From contig NCCV01000003.1 in NCBI GenBank assembly GCA_002279825.1, positions 372,001 to 436,000 on the forward strand: a stretch of DNA of 64,000 nucleotides. The letters run 5' to 3'. The translations under genes were made by a program, and so were the position numbers. How positions within the stretch are numbered: the stretch's first letter is position 1; every line of letters starts with the position of its first letter. Positions 36,090-43,230 of this stretch are shown piece after piece. This DNA is from Sphingomonadales bacterium 12-68-11. GTDB lineage: Bacteria; Pseudomonadota; Alphaproteobacteria; Sphingomonadales; Sphingomonadaceae. The notes beneath the pieces were generated by a model that ran no database searches, was not told where the DNA came from, and saw nothing but the letters and a program-made list of their open reading frames with translations.

Positions 36090-36130
36090 AGAAGAGCTCC
36101 TTCTCGCCGGTCGTCGCGCGGGACACGCGG

Positions 36131-36574
36131 GTGCTGATCCTCGGCAGCTTGCCGGGGGAGCGCTCGCTGGCGGCAGGGCGTTACTACGCACATCCGCAGA
36201 ACCGGTTTTGGCACCTGGTGGGAATAGCGATTCGCCAAGACCTGGAAACGCTCGACTACGATCGGCGGCTGACCGCCCTGCTCGCCGCCCGCATCGGCTT
36301 GTGGGACACCGTTGCCTCGGCGCGCCGCGTGGGCAGCCTCGATGCTGCGATCCGCGAGGCGGAGCCCAACGCCCTCGCCGAACTGGCCGCCTCGCTTCCG
36401 GCGCTCCGTGCCGTCGCCTTCAACGGCGCAACCGCCGTGCGGATCGGGATGCCGCAGCTCGCGGGCACCGGCCTCGCGCTGATCCCCCTGCCCTCCTCGA
36501 GCCCGGCCTATGCCGCGATGCCGCTCGCACAGAAGCAAAAACTGTGGAGCGCGCTGCGCGAATTTCTTGTCTGA
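36131..36574 (+). CDS. DNA-deoxyinosine glycosylase (uracil-DNA glycosylase superfamily)
   Basis: A 147-aa protein. The early L-I-L-G-S-L-P-G-E-R-S-L and Y-Y-A-H-P-Q-N-R-F-W match the superfamily catalytic loop and base-binding motif. P-S-S-S-P-A-Y-A near the C-terminus is the leucine/intercalation loop region. It likely removes deaminated purines such as hypoxanthine. The homologous sequence seems to begin about 15 residues earlier (S-F-S-P-V-V), which would require a CTG start at 36086 overlapping the previous stop, so the N-terminus is uncertain. Confidence 0.82.
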   Translation: MLILGSLPGERSLAAGRYYAHPQNRFWHLVGIAIRQDLETLDYDRRLTALLAARIGLWDTVASARRVGSLDAAIREAEPNALAELAASLPALRAVAFNGATAVRIGMPQLAGTGLALIPLPSSSPAYAAMPLAQKQKLWSALREFLV

Positions 36575-36601
36575 GCGGCCCGGCATCCCCATTGAAAGGC
36601 C

Positions 36602-36766
36602 ATGAGCAAGCGCCTCAACAACTCGGGTAAGGCCGCCATCGCCAGCGCGATCGGCTCGGCCGCGATCGCCGCCGCGGTTCTCTATATGAACCGCCGCAAG
36701 GACAAGAAGAACAAGCCGCACCAGCCGGGCCCGATCCCGAGCGGCGAACCGCCCGAGACGGACTAG
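36602..36766 (+). CDS. Small single-pass membrane protein
   Basis: A 54-aa protein, [10 protein letters not shown] followed by one Ala/Ile-rich hydrophobic helix (about 11-29), a basic patch [10 protein letters not shown] and a Pro-rich acidic tail. Third codon positions are mostly G or C, supporting real coding. It lies between the glycosylase and leuD with spacers of 27 and 5 bp, in the same run. The function is unknown. Confidence 0.65.
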   Translation: MSKRLNNSGKAAIASAIGSAAIAAAVLYMNRRKDKKNKPHQPGPIPSGEPPETD

Positions 36767-36771
36767 CGCAG

Positions 36772-37374
36772 ATGGAACCTGTGCGCGAAGTCGAAGGCCG
36801 CGCCATCCCGTTCGGGCTGAAAAACGTCGATACCGACGTGATCATTCCCGCGCGCTGGCTCAAGACCGTGACCCGCGAGGGCCTCGGCCGCGGCGCGTTC
36901 GAGACCGTGCGCGAGGACCCCGCCAACGTCTTCGACCAGCCGGAGTTCGCCGGCGCGCCGATCCTGATCGCGGGCGACAACTTCGGCTGCGGGTCGAGCC
37001 GCGAGCACGCCGCCTGGGCGCTGCTAGACCTCGGCGTCAGGGCAGTCATCGCGCCGAGCTTTTCCGATATCTTCAGCGGCAACGCCTTCAAGAACGGAAT
37101 CCTCACCGTGGCGCTGCCGCAGGCCGCGGTCGACCGGCTGCTCGAAGTCGCCACGACCGATCCGATCACGATCGATCTCGAGCACCAGACGGTCACCACC
37201 CCGTTCCAGGATCGCTTCACTTTCGAGATCGACCCGTTCCGAAAGCACTGCCTGCTCGGCGGGCTCGACGAAGTCGCGCTGACGCTGGCGCGCGACAGCC
37301 AGATCGCCGCTTACGAGGCGCGGCTTGCCGCGGACCGCCCGTGGCTGGCACGCGGCACGGCGGTTCCCGCTTGA
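36772..37374 (+). CDS. leuD: 3-isopropylmalate dehydratase small subunit
   Basis: A 200-aa swivelling subunit. It has the N-terminal [14 protein letters not shown] and the substrate-specificity segment [16 protein letters not shown] near residue 63-78. [11 protein letters not shown] lies near the C-terminus. It works with LeuC in leucine synthesis. It is 5 bp from the upstream small gene and followed by the ATP synthase inhibitor gene after 52 bp. Confidence 0.96.
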   Translation: MEPVREVEGRAIPFGLKNVDTDVIIPARWLKTVTREGLGRGAFETVREDPANVFDQPEFAGAPILIAGDNFGCGSSREHAAWALLDLGVRAVIAPSFSDIFSGNAFKNGILTVALPQAAVDRLLEVATTDPITIDLEHQTVTTPFQDRFTFEIDPFRKHCLLGGLDEVALTLARDSQIAAYEARLAADRPWLARGTAVPA

Positions 37375-37426
37375 CCCGCGGGTCCGTCCTCGGCGAAGGC
37401 CGGCACGAAGGATCGAGGAACGCACC

Positions 37427-37750
37427 ATGACCGATTTCAACGACCGCAAGCGGGCCGAGGAAGCCAAGTTCGCGATGGATGCGGACACCGCGTTCCGTGT
37501 CGCCGCGCGCCGCAACCGTCTGCTCGGTCATTGGGCGGCCGAGAAGATGGGCCTGACCGCCGAAGAAACCGAAAGCTACGGCAAGGCGGTCATCCAGGCC
37601 GATTTCGAGGAAGCCGGCGACGAGGACGTGATCCGCAAGGTGCTCGGCGATCTGACCGCCGCCGGCGTCGATATCGACGAAGCCGAAGTGCGCGCCGCGC
37701 TAGAGGCCAAGAGCGTCGAAGCGCGCCGCCAGTTCATGGGCGGGGCCTGA
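37427..37750 (+). CDS. DUF1476 protein, ATP synthase zeta-type inhibitor
   Basis: A 107-aa mainly helical protein. It begins M-T-D-F-N-D-R-K-R-A-E-E-A-K-F, with A-R-R-N-R-L-L-G-H-W-A-A-E-K-M-G-L, the DUF1476 pattern. In Paracoccus denitrificans this family is the zeta subunit that blocks F1-ATPase rotation when energy is low. That role is inferred by family membership. It is followed within 6 bp by bolA, suggesting co-transcription. Confidence 0.85.
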   Translation: MTDFNDRKRAEEAKFAMDADTAFRVAARRNRLLGHWAAEKMGLTAEETESYGKAVIQADFEEAGDEDVIRKVLGDLTAAGVDIDEAEVRAALEAKSVEARRQFMGGA

Positions 37751-37755
37751 CCGCG

Positions 37756-37989
37756 ATGGCCATGGCCGCGGCCGAGATCGAAGCGCTGATCCGCGCCGCC
37801 CTGCCCGATGCCGCGGTGACGATCGAGGATTTGGCCGGCGACGGCGATCATTACCGCGCGCATGTCACCTCGGCAGCATTTGCCGGCATGAGCCGGGTGG
37901 CCCAACACAAGTGCGTTTACGAGGCCCTGGGCGGGCGCATGGGCGGCGAGCTCCACGCCTTGCAACTGGTGACCGCGGTTCCCAACTAA
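37756..37989 (+). CDS. BolA family protein
   Basis: A 77-aa BolA/IbaG-type protein. It begins A-A-A-E-I-E-A-L-I-R-A-A-L-P-D-A and has D-G-D-H-Y-R-A-H-V, S-R-V-A-Q-H-K-C-V-Y-E-A-L with the conserved His, and the end H-A-L-Q-L-V-T-A. It partners with monothiol glutaredoxins in iron-sulfur handling. The gene for such a glutaredoxin follows directly, supporting a BolA-Grx complex. Two near starts exist (ATG 37756 and ATG 37762). Confidence 0.9.
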   Translation: MAMAAAEIEALIRAALPDAAVTIEDLAGDGDHYRAHVTSAAFAGMSRVAQHKCVYEALGGRMGGELHALQLVTAVPN

Positions 37990-38026
37990 TTTGCCGACCC
38001 CGCTTTTTCCGTTTCGAGGCTTGCCC

Positions 38027-38356
38027 ATGTCCGATCCCAATGCTCGTATCGCCCAGATCGTCGACAGCAACGACGTGGTGTTGTTCATGAAGGGCACCCC
38101 GCTGTTCCCGCAGTGCGGGTTTTCGAGCCGCGCCATCGCGATCCTCGATCATTGCGGAGTAGCATTCGAAAGCGTGGACGTGCTGCAGGACGCCGAGATC
38201 CGCCAGGGCATCAAGGCCTATTCGGATTGGCCAACCATCCCCCAGCTCTACATCAAGGGCGAGTTCGTCGGCGGCAGCGACATCATGATGGAAATGTACG
38301 AGGCCGGCGAGCTGCAGCAGCTCCTGACCGAAAAGCAGGTGGCCAAGGCCAACTGA
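38027..38356 (+). CDS. grxD: Monothiol glutaredoxin, Grx4 family
   Basis: A 109-aa CGFS-type glutaredoxin. The active site is C-G-F-S with Cys30 (F-P-Q-C-G-F-S-S-R-A). It also has W-P-T-I-P-Q-L-Y-I and the G-G-S-D-I glutathione-binding segment. It carries [2Fe-2S] clusters bridged with glutathione, often with BolA. The ATG at 38027 starts the conserved family sequence. A large GC hairpin at 38405-38451 may end the operon. Confidence 0.94.
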   Translation: MSDPNARIAQIVDSNDVVLFMKGTPLFPQCGFSSRAIAILDHCGVAFESVDVLQDAEIRQGIKAYSDWPTIPQLYIKGEFVGGSDIMMEMYEAGELQQLLTEKQVAKAN

Positions 38357-38404
38357 CCTCGCCCGCGGCGCGCTTGCTCTGATTCGGGGAAACCTGACTT
38401 CGGG

Positions 38405-38451
38405 GAGGCGGGGCCGGGAGACTTGGGGGGGTTGGGGGTCGGCCCCGCCTC
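38405..38451 (+). terminator. Large GC hairpin after grxD
   Basis: The arms GAGGCGGGGCC (38405-38415) and GGCCCCGCCTC (38441-38451) are perfect complements with a 25-base loop containing two G-rich blocks. No T-run follows directly, so intrinsic termination is uncertain, but the structure is strong. Confidence 0.5.
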
Positions 38452-38470
38452 ATTCGAAGACTTAAGGTAT

Positions 38471-38803
38471 TCAAACAGGTGCACGACCCGTGCCAGTTTG
38501 CGGGATTGGCGGAATTGCAACGCCCGCGATGGTTCGCGAAACCTTAACGGGACGCCGGATTGTCAAAGTTTCCGACAGTTGAAAGTCACCCGACGGGGTG
38601 AACGGCGGGGTAGGAAATGTCCCTGCCGGCGTGTCCGCCCGCAGCGCGCGCAGATAGTCCACGGCGCGGTCTTCGCGCGCTTCGTAGATGTCGGCCAAAG
38701 CGGTCAAGATGTTGGATTCGAGAGGATCGCTGCAGAAGGCGCGCGCGCAACGCCGCGCGCGGACTGCTTGGTTGTGGAAGTGGGCGGCGGCGGCACTGGG
38801 CAT
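38471..38803 (-). CDS. Possible hypothetical protein, 110 aa
   Basis: An open reading frame of 110 codons with no recognised domain. Its first part reads A-V-R-A-R-R-C-A-R-A-F-C-S-D-P-L-E-S-N-I-L-T-A-L, followed by D-I-Y-E-A-R-E-D-R-A-V-D-Y-L-R and a C-terminal Pro-rich part. It fills the 530-bp interval between grxD and tRNA-Arg. The reading frame is plausible but not firmly supported, and it may be only an open frame in GC-rich DNA. Confidence 0.4.
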   Translation of the reverse strand: MPSAAAAHFHNQAVRARRCARAFCSDPLESNILTALADIYEAREDRAVDYLRALRADTPAGTFPTPPFTPSGDFQLSETLTIRRPVKVSRTIAGVAIPPIPQTGTGRAPV

Positions 38804-38888
38804 CGGATTCCTCCGCCCCCGTCCTTCATTAGGCGCTACGGCTGAGCCCCTTATGAGTTCCCGCGCCTCGCTGACGCAAACAGGTCGT

Positions 38889-38965
38889 TGGCGCGCCCGG
38901 CAGGACTCGAACCTGCAACTCCAAGCTTAGAAGGCTCGTGCTCTATCCAGTTGAACTACGGGCGC
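38889..38965 (-). tRNA. tRNA-Arg (anticodon TCT)
   Basis: On the minus strand the acceptor arms GCGCCCG and CGGGCGC pair. The anticodon loop CTTCTAA gives anticodon TCT, and the T loop contains GGTTCGAGTCC. CCA is encoded. It reads AGA codons for arginine. Confidence 0.95.
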
Positions 38966-39050
38966 GTCGGCGGGCGACATAGCGCGGTTTGAGCGGCGGG
39001 GGAATCGCGATGGATTGAGCGCCGGGTACGCCTGCCTGGCGGCTTGGGTG

Positions 39051-39965
39051 CTAGGGGAAACGGACGCCGGCGAGCGTTTCGCTCATGTCCCACAGCCGCG
39101 CGGCGGCCGCTGTGTCCAAGGCGCGCGGCGGAATTCGCGCCGGGGCCGGATAGCCGCGCGTCTCGCTGAGCCGGTCGGGCCCGTAGTACCCGCCTGGCTC
39201 GGCATCCGGCGAGGTGGCGGCGAAGAGTGTGGGGAGTGCGCCCTGCGCAGCCGGCTGAAACAGGAACCACAGCAGCGAGCGGGTCACGCCCATCACGCTC
39301 CGGCGCCCGGGCGCGTTATGCAGCAGATCGGTACGGGCAACCCCCGGATGCGCGGCGATGCTGGTCACACCCCACCCGGAGGCCTGGCTGCGCCGCTGCA
39401 GTTCCAGGGCAAACATCAGGCAGGCAAGCTTCGACTGGCTGTAAACCCGCATCGGATTGTAGCTGGCCTGAGCGTTCAGATCGTCGAAGGCGATCGCCCC
39501 TTGTCGGGCGGCGACGCTCGACAAGCTGACAACGCGGGCGTCGCGGCCGCTCCGCAGCAGCGGCAAGACCTGCGCTGTCAGCGCGAAATGCCCAAGATGA
39601 TTGGTCCCGAGTTGCAGTTCGAAGCCGTCCGCCGTCTCCCGGCGCTGTGGCGGGACCATTACACCGGCATTGTTGATCAGTACGTCGAGACCGTCCTGCT
39701 GCGCCCGCAGCCGCTCCGCGAACGCCGCGATCGAGTGCAGGCTCGCAAGATCGAGCGACTCGAACCGCACGCTCCCGGCGGGCGCCGCGCGCTCGATGCG
39801 CGCCACTGCGGCGGCACCCTTCTCGGCGCTGCGCCCCGCAACGATGACGCTGGCACCCGCGCGCGCCAGCGCAAGCGCGGTTTCCAAACCCAGCCCGCCG
39901 GTTCCGGTGACCACGGCCGAGCGGCCCGCCTGCGAGGGAATGTCGGCTTCAGTCCATCTTGCCAC
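39051..39965 (-). CDS. Short-chain dehydrogenase (retinol dehydrogenase-like)
   Basis: A 304-aa SDR. The cofactor motif T-G-T-G-G-L-G-L-E is at about 20-28, D-L-A-S-L (adenine contact) near 72, L-I-N-N-A-G-V-M near 95, and the active-site Tyr-Lys in Y-S-Q-S-K-L-A about residue 170. Its arrangement resembles the eukaryotic retinol dehydrogenase/WW-oxidoreductase type. Substrate unknown. It is divergent from a TetR regulator across a palindrome, so repression by that regulator is likely. Confidence 0.85.
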   Translation of the reverse strand: MARWTEADIPSQAGRSAVVTGTGGLGLETALALARAGASVIVAGRSAEKGAAAVARIERAAPAGSVRFESLDLASLHSIAAFAERLRAQQDGLDVLINNAGVMVPPQRRETADGFELQLGTNHLGHFALTAQVLPLLRSGRDARVVSLSSVAARQGAIAFDDLNAQASYNPMRVYSQSKLACLMFALELQRRSQASGWGVTSIAAHPGVARTDLLHNAPGRRSVMGVTRSLLWFLFQPAAQGALPTLFAATSPDAEPGGYYGPDRLSETRGYPAPARIPPRALDTAAAARLWDMSETLAGVRFP

Positions 39966-40010
39966 GATCTAGTCCTTTGCAGAAAACCGCACTTGGTGTA
40001 AATTCACATA

Positions 40011-40025
40011 TTACACTGAGTGTAA
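40011..40025. promoter_or_regulatory. TetR operator candidate (palindrome)
   Basis: TTACACTGAGTGTAA is a perfect 7+1+7 palindrome in the 79-bp divergent gap between the SDR and tetR genes. A related GGTGTAA lies at 39995-40001. TetR-family repressors usually bind such sites and often control a divergent neighbour. Confidence 0.65.
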
Positions 40026-40044
40026 TTTTCAACCGGAATCTTCG

Positions 40045-40647
40045 ATGGCGAGCACACGAATTGCAGCCCCGACCAGTGAAGGCCTGCGCGAACGGAAGCG
40101 GCGCGAGACTCGCCAGCGCATCACCGACGCCGGGAACTGCCTCTTCATCGCGAAGGGCTACGATGCCACGACGCTCGACGAGATCGCCCGTGAAGCGGGT
40201 ATCTCGCGGCGGACCTTCTTCTATTATTTCAAGTCAAAGGACGACATCCTGCTGTCGCTGCAGAACGGCATCGGCGACCTGCTCGTGGCCGCGCTTCGCG
40301 ACCAGCCTGCCGAAAAGGCGCCGTTATCCGCTATACGCGATGCGATGTTGGCAGTCTGCGGGACCATTCCCGCCGACGACATGATCGCGATTGACCGTCT
40401 GATGCGATCGAGCCCGGCCGTGCAGGCCCGCAAGCAGGCCTCTTACGTCCAGAACGAGCAGGCCCTGTTCGAAGTGCTGCGCGAACGGCACCCGGAGCCG
40501 GGGCGCGAAACCGGCCTCCGCCTGGTGGCGATGCTCGCGATCGGCGCCATGCGCCTAGCCTCCGACGCCTTGAGTCGGGAAGGCGGACGCCGCCCGTTCG
40601 AAGATTTGCTGACCGAGGCCTTTGGCGCGCTCGAGAGCGAGATCTGA
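40045..40647 (+). CDS. TetR-family transcriptional regulator
   Basis: A 200-aa regulator. The helix-turn-helix (about 17-63) reads R-Q-R-I-T-D-A...G-Y-D-A-T-T-L-D-E-I-A-R-E-A-G-I-S-R-R-T-F-F-Y-Y-F, which is classical TetR. The C-terminal domain (about 70-195) is helical and variable, as expected for ligand binding. It probably represses the divergent SDR gene and itself by binding the palindrome at 40011-40025. The ligand is unknown. Confidence 0.88.
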   Translation: MASTRIAAPTSEGLRERKRRETRQRITDAGNCLFIAKGYDATTLDEIAREAGISRRTFFYYFKSKDDILLSLQNGIGDLLVAALRDQPAEKAPLSAIRDAMLAVCGTIPADDMIAIDRLMRSSPAVQARKQASYVQNEQALFEVLRERHPEPGRETGLRLVAMLAIGAMRLASDALSREGGRRPFEDLLTEAFGALESEI

Positions 40648-40723
40648 GCGCCTGGTGGCAATCACTGCACAGCGCCTGACGCCTGTATCTTGTGCAGCGA
40701 GGGAATCGCGATAGGCTCGCGGC

Positions 40724-41485
40724 ATGGACGGGGACACGGACGGGGCGCCGGCACGGATCGACGGCGCGGCGGGAGCAAGGCGGCGGTTTCGCTATCTCGA
40801 CTATGTGATGGCGGCCTTCGTCGCGATTCTGCTGCTGTCGAACATTATCGGCGCCTCGAAACCGAGCTACCTGGTGCTGCCGGATGGCTCGCAGTGGGCG
40901 TTCGGCGCGGGGGTGCTGTTCTTCCCAATCAGCTATGTAATCGGCGACGTGCTGACCGAGGTCTATGGCTACGCCAACGCGCGGCGGGTGATCTGGACGG
41001 GGTTCGCGGCGCTCGCGTTCATGGCGGTGATGGCGGCGGTGGTGGTGGCTTTGCCGCCGGCCGAAGGCTGGCCGGGGCAGGACGCGTATGAGTTCGTGTT
41101 CGGCAATTCGTGGCGGATCGTGCTCGCGTCGATGGTCGCGTTCTGGGCCGGCGAGTTCGCCAACAGCTTCGTGCTGGCGCGGCTCAAGGTCAAAACCGGC
41201 GGGCGGCACTTGTGGCTGCGCACGATCGGCTCGACCTTCGTGGGCCAGGGCCTCGACAGCCTGATCTTCTATCCGCTGGCGTTCTATGGGCTCGCCGGCT
41301 GGCCGATCGAGCAGCTCTGGCAGGTCGTGCTCTCGCAGTGGCTGATCAAGACCGCGTGGGAGGCCCTGCTTACGCCGGTCACTTATCTGGTCGTCGGCTT
41401 CCTCAAGCGGCGTGAGGGGGTCGACGTGTACGATACCGCGACGGATTTCTCTCCGTTCGGCCGCTCGGGCGCGAACGCGCGCTGA
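40724..41485 (+). CDS. Queuosine precursor transporter (YhhQ family)
   Basis: A 253-aa membrane protein of the YhhQ/QPTR family. It has about six helices, with L-L-S-N-I-I-G-A-S-K, F-F-P-I-S-Y-V-I-G-D-V-L-T-E-V-Y-G-Y (hallmark) and R-T-I-G-S-T-F-V-G-Q-G-L-D-S-L-I-F. The family imports preQ0/preQ1 for queuosine tRNA modification. QueF is encoded 15 kb away in this window (57159), a related but not adjacent step. Hydrophilic residues 1-25 look unconserved. Confidence 0.88.
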   Translation: MDGDTDGAPARIDGAAGARRRFRYLDYVMAAFVAILLLSNIIGASKPSYLVLPDGSQWAFGAGVLFFPISYVIGDVLTEVYGYANARRVIWTGFAALAFMAVMAAVVVALPPAEGWPGQDAYEFVFGNSWRIVLASMVAFWAGEFANSFVLARLKVKTGGRHLWLRTIGSTFVGQGLDSLIFYPLAFYGLAGWPIEQLWQVVLSQWLIKTAWEALLTPVTYLVVGFLKRREGVDVYDTATDFSPFGRSGANAR

Positions 41486-41488
41486 CCG

Positions 41489-41701
41489 TCACTTGGCCAG
41501 CAGCGCGATCGCAAGGTAGATCAGGATGAAGCTGCCGAACCCGACGATCGTGCCGGCCACGAAGACCAGGCGCACGATCAGCGGATCGACACCCAGGTAG
41601 TTGGCGAGGCCGGCGCAGACGCCGAACACCTTGCCTTCGGAGCGGTCGAGCCGAAACCCGGCCGGTTCGCTGCCGCCGCGGCGGTGGTCGAGCGGGCTCA
41701 T
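41489..41701 (-). CDS. Small PspC-domain protein
   Basis: A 70-aa protein. The PspC domain is at about 15-69 (F-R-L-D-R-S-E-G-K-V-F-G-V-C-A-G-L-A-N-Y-L-G-V-D), with hydrophobic ends. It is a second PspC separate from the main psp locus and lacks its long C-terminal region. It overlaps a 43-aa membrane protein upstream on the same strand. A role in envelope stress is suggested by family only. Confidence 0.82.
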   Translation of the reverse strand: MSPLDHRRGGSEPAGFRLDRSEGKVFGVCAGLANYLGVDPLIVRLVFVAGTIVGFGSFILIYLAIALLAK

Positions 41702-41829
41702 GCGACGATCCCGACGAGCGACTGGACCTGCGGGTCGGCGCTGAAGCTGCCGATCATCAGGCCGGCGGTCATTGCAACAGCGGCGAAAGCGGCCATCGCG
41801 GTGCGGGCAAAGCTGGTAAGCGTATTCAT
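41698..41829 (-). CDS. Small membrane protein coupled to PspC-domain protein
   Basis: A 43-aa protein, M-N-T-L-T-S-F-A-R-T-A-M followed by an Ala-rich hydrophobic helix (about 12-28) and a short tail. It overlaps the PspC-domain gene by four bases, a typical coupling arrangement. The ATG at 41829 is preferred over that at 41838 because an AGGGG lies at suitable distance. The function is unknown. Confidence 0.65.
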   Translation of the reverse strand: MNTLTSFARTAMAAFAAVAMTAGLMIGSFSADPQVQSLVGIVA

Positions 41830-42054
41830 GGTAGTCATCCCCTGGCTAAAGTCTGTCGGCCGGTCGTGGCCGATGCCAGGGTGTTTGCATGAGCCGTGCC
41901 AACTGCGAAAAATGGCGGAAGTCTGCCGTTTTCGGTTCCCGCCCTTTGAATCCACCTAGATTTACGGACCATGAATTGGGAACCAGCGCCAACAATCGGC
42001 GGCGCGGTTTGCGATGGCCTCTCGCGCGGGCATGGCTTACCGGTTTCGGCCTGA

Positions 42055-43140
42055 ATGTCGCTCGATCACGTCACCCTGGCGCGCTTTCGCAATCATGCCG
42101 ACACCCGGCTCGACGGGACCGGCCGGCTCAACCTGCTGGTCGGCGATAACGGCGCGGGCAAGACCAACGTGCTCGAAGCGCTCTCGCTACTGGCGCCGGG
42201 CCGCGGGCTGCGGCGCGGCGCATTGCCCGAGATGGCCTCCGATGGCGCCGGCGCCTTCGCGGTCAGCGCCCAGCTCGATTGCCGCGACGGGCGCGAGCCG
42301 GTGCGGATCGGCACCGGCACCCAGGCCGAGCGGCCGGGCCGCCGGCTGGTCCAGGTCAACGGCGCCGAGGCGAGCGCCGCCGCGCTCGGCGAATGGCTGG
42401 CGCTCGGCTGGCTGACCCCGGCGATGGACGGGCTGTTCAGCGACAGCGCCGGAGCGCGGCGGCGCTACCTCGACCGCCTGGCGGTCGCGCTCGAACCCGC
42501 GCACGCGCGCCACGCCAGCCGCTACGAAGCGGCGCTGCGCGAACGTAACCGGCTGCTCGCCGAGGACGGCGAGCCCGACCCTCGCTGGCTCGATTCGCTC
42601 GAGACCCAGCTTGCCGCCGCCGGCGCCGCGCTCGCGCAAGGCCGCGCGCGGCTGGTCGAAAAGCTGGCGAGCGAGACCTGGGCGCAGGCCGACAGCGTGT
42701 TCGCCCGCCCCGCCCTGACTTATGTCCCCGGCGGGCCGCTCGATCTGGATGGGCTCGCGGCCGAGCTCGCGCGCCAGCGCCCACGCGACCGCGCCGCGCA
42801 GCGCACGCTGACCGGCCCGCACCGCGACGAGCTCGAAGTCACGCTCGCCGCCAGCGGCACGCCGGCCGCGCAAGGCTCGACCGGCGAGCAGAAGGCGCTG
42901 CTGATCTCGCTGACCCTCGCTCATGCCATGCTCGCCGCCGCCGGGCGGCCGGGCGTGCTGCTGCTCGACGAAGTCGCCGCGCATCTCGATCCGCTGCGCC
43001 GCGCCGCGCTGTTCGAGCGGCTGCGCGCCGGCCAGGCGCAAGTCTGGCTAACCGGCACCGAGGCGGCCCCGTTCGCCGGGATCGAGGACGAAGCCGCGGT
43101 GTGGCGCGTGGTCCGAGGCGCGGTCGCGAAGCTGAGCTGA
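42055..43140 (+). CDS. recF: DNA replication and repair protein RecF
   Basis: A 361-aa SMC-like ATPase. The N-terminal V-T-L-A-R-F-R-N-H is followed by Walker A G-D-N-G-A-G-K-T-N at residues 30-38. The signature S-T-G-E-Q-K-A-L-L-I-S-L and Walker B L-L-L-D-E-V-A-A-H-L-D lie near 280-315. It loads RecA at gaps with RecO and RecR. The family often lies beside dnaN, but no dnaN or gyrB is seen nearby. A palindromic repeat follows the stop. Confidence 0.93.
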   Translation: MSLDHVTLARFRNHADTRLDGTGRLNLLVGDNGAGKTNVLEALSLLAPGRGLRRGALPEMASDGAGAFAVSAQLDCRDGREPVRIGTGTQAERPGRRLVQVNGAEASAAALGEWLALGWLTPAMDGLFSDSAGARRRYLDRLAVALEPAHARHASRYEAALRERNRLLAEDGEPDPRWLDSLETQLAAAGAALAQGRARLVEKLASETWAQADSVFARPALTYVPGGPLDLDGLAAELARQRPRDRAAQRTLTGPHRDELEVTLAASGTPAAQGSTGEQKALLISLTLAHAMLAAAGRPGVLLLDEVAAHLDPLRRAALFERLRAGQAQVWLTGTEAAPFAGIEDEAAVWRVVRGAVAKLS

Positions 43141-43161
43141 GCCAAATTGGTCCAAAGCGCT

Positions 43162-43228
43162 CCGTTCACCTCGAGCGCAGTCGAGAAGCCCTGACGCAAG
43201 ATGTCTCGACTTCGCTCGACACGAACGG
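43162..43228. repeat. 67-bp palindromic repeat between recF and tesA
   Basis: Left arm CCGTTCACCTCGAGCG and right arm reading CGCTCGACACGAACGG are near reverse complements, and a second inner pair (AGTCGAGA/TCTCGACT) adds to the stem. It lies between two convergent genes and ends two bases before the tesA stop. It may act as a bidirectional terminator or be a scattered repeat. Confidence 0.8.
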
Positions 43229-43230
43229 CC

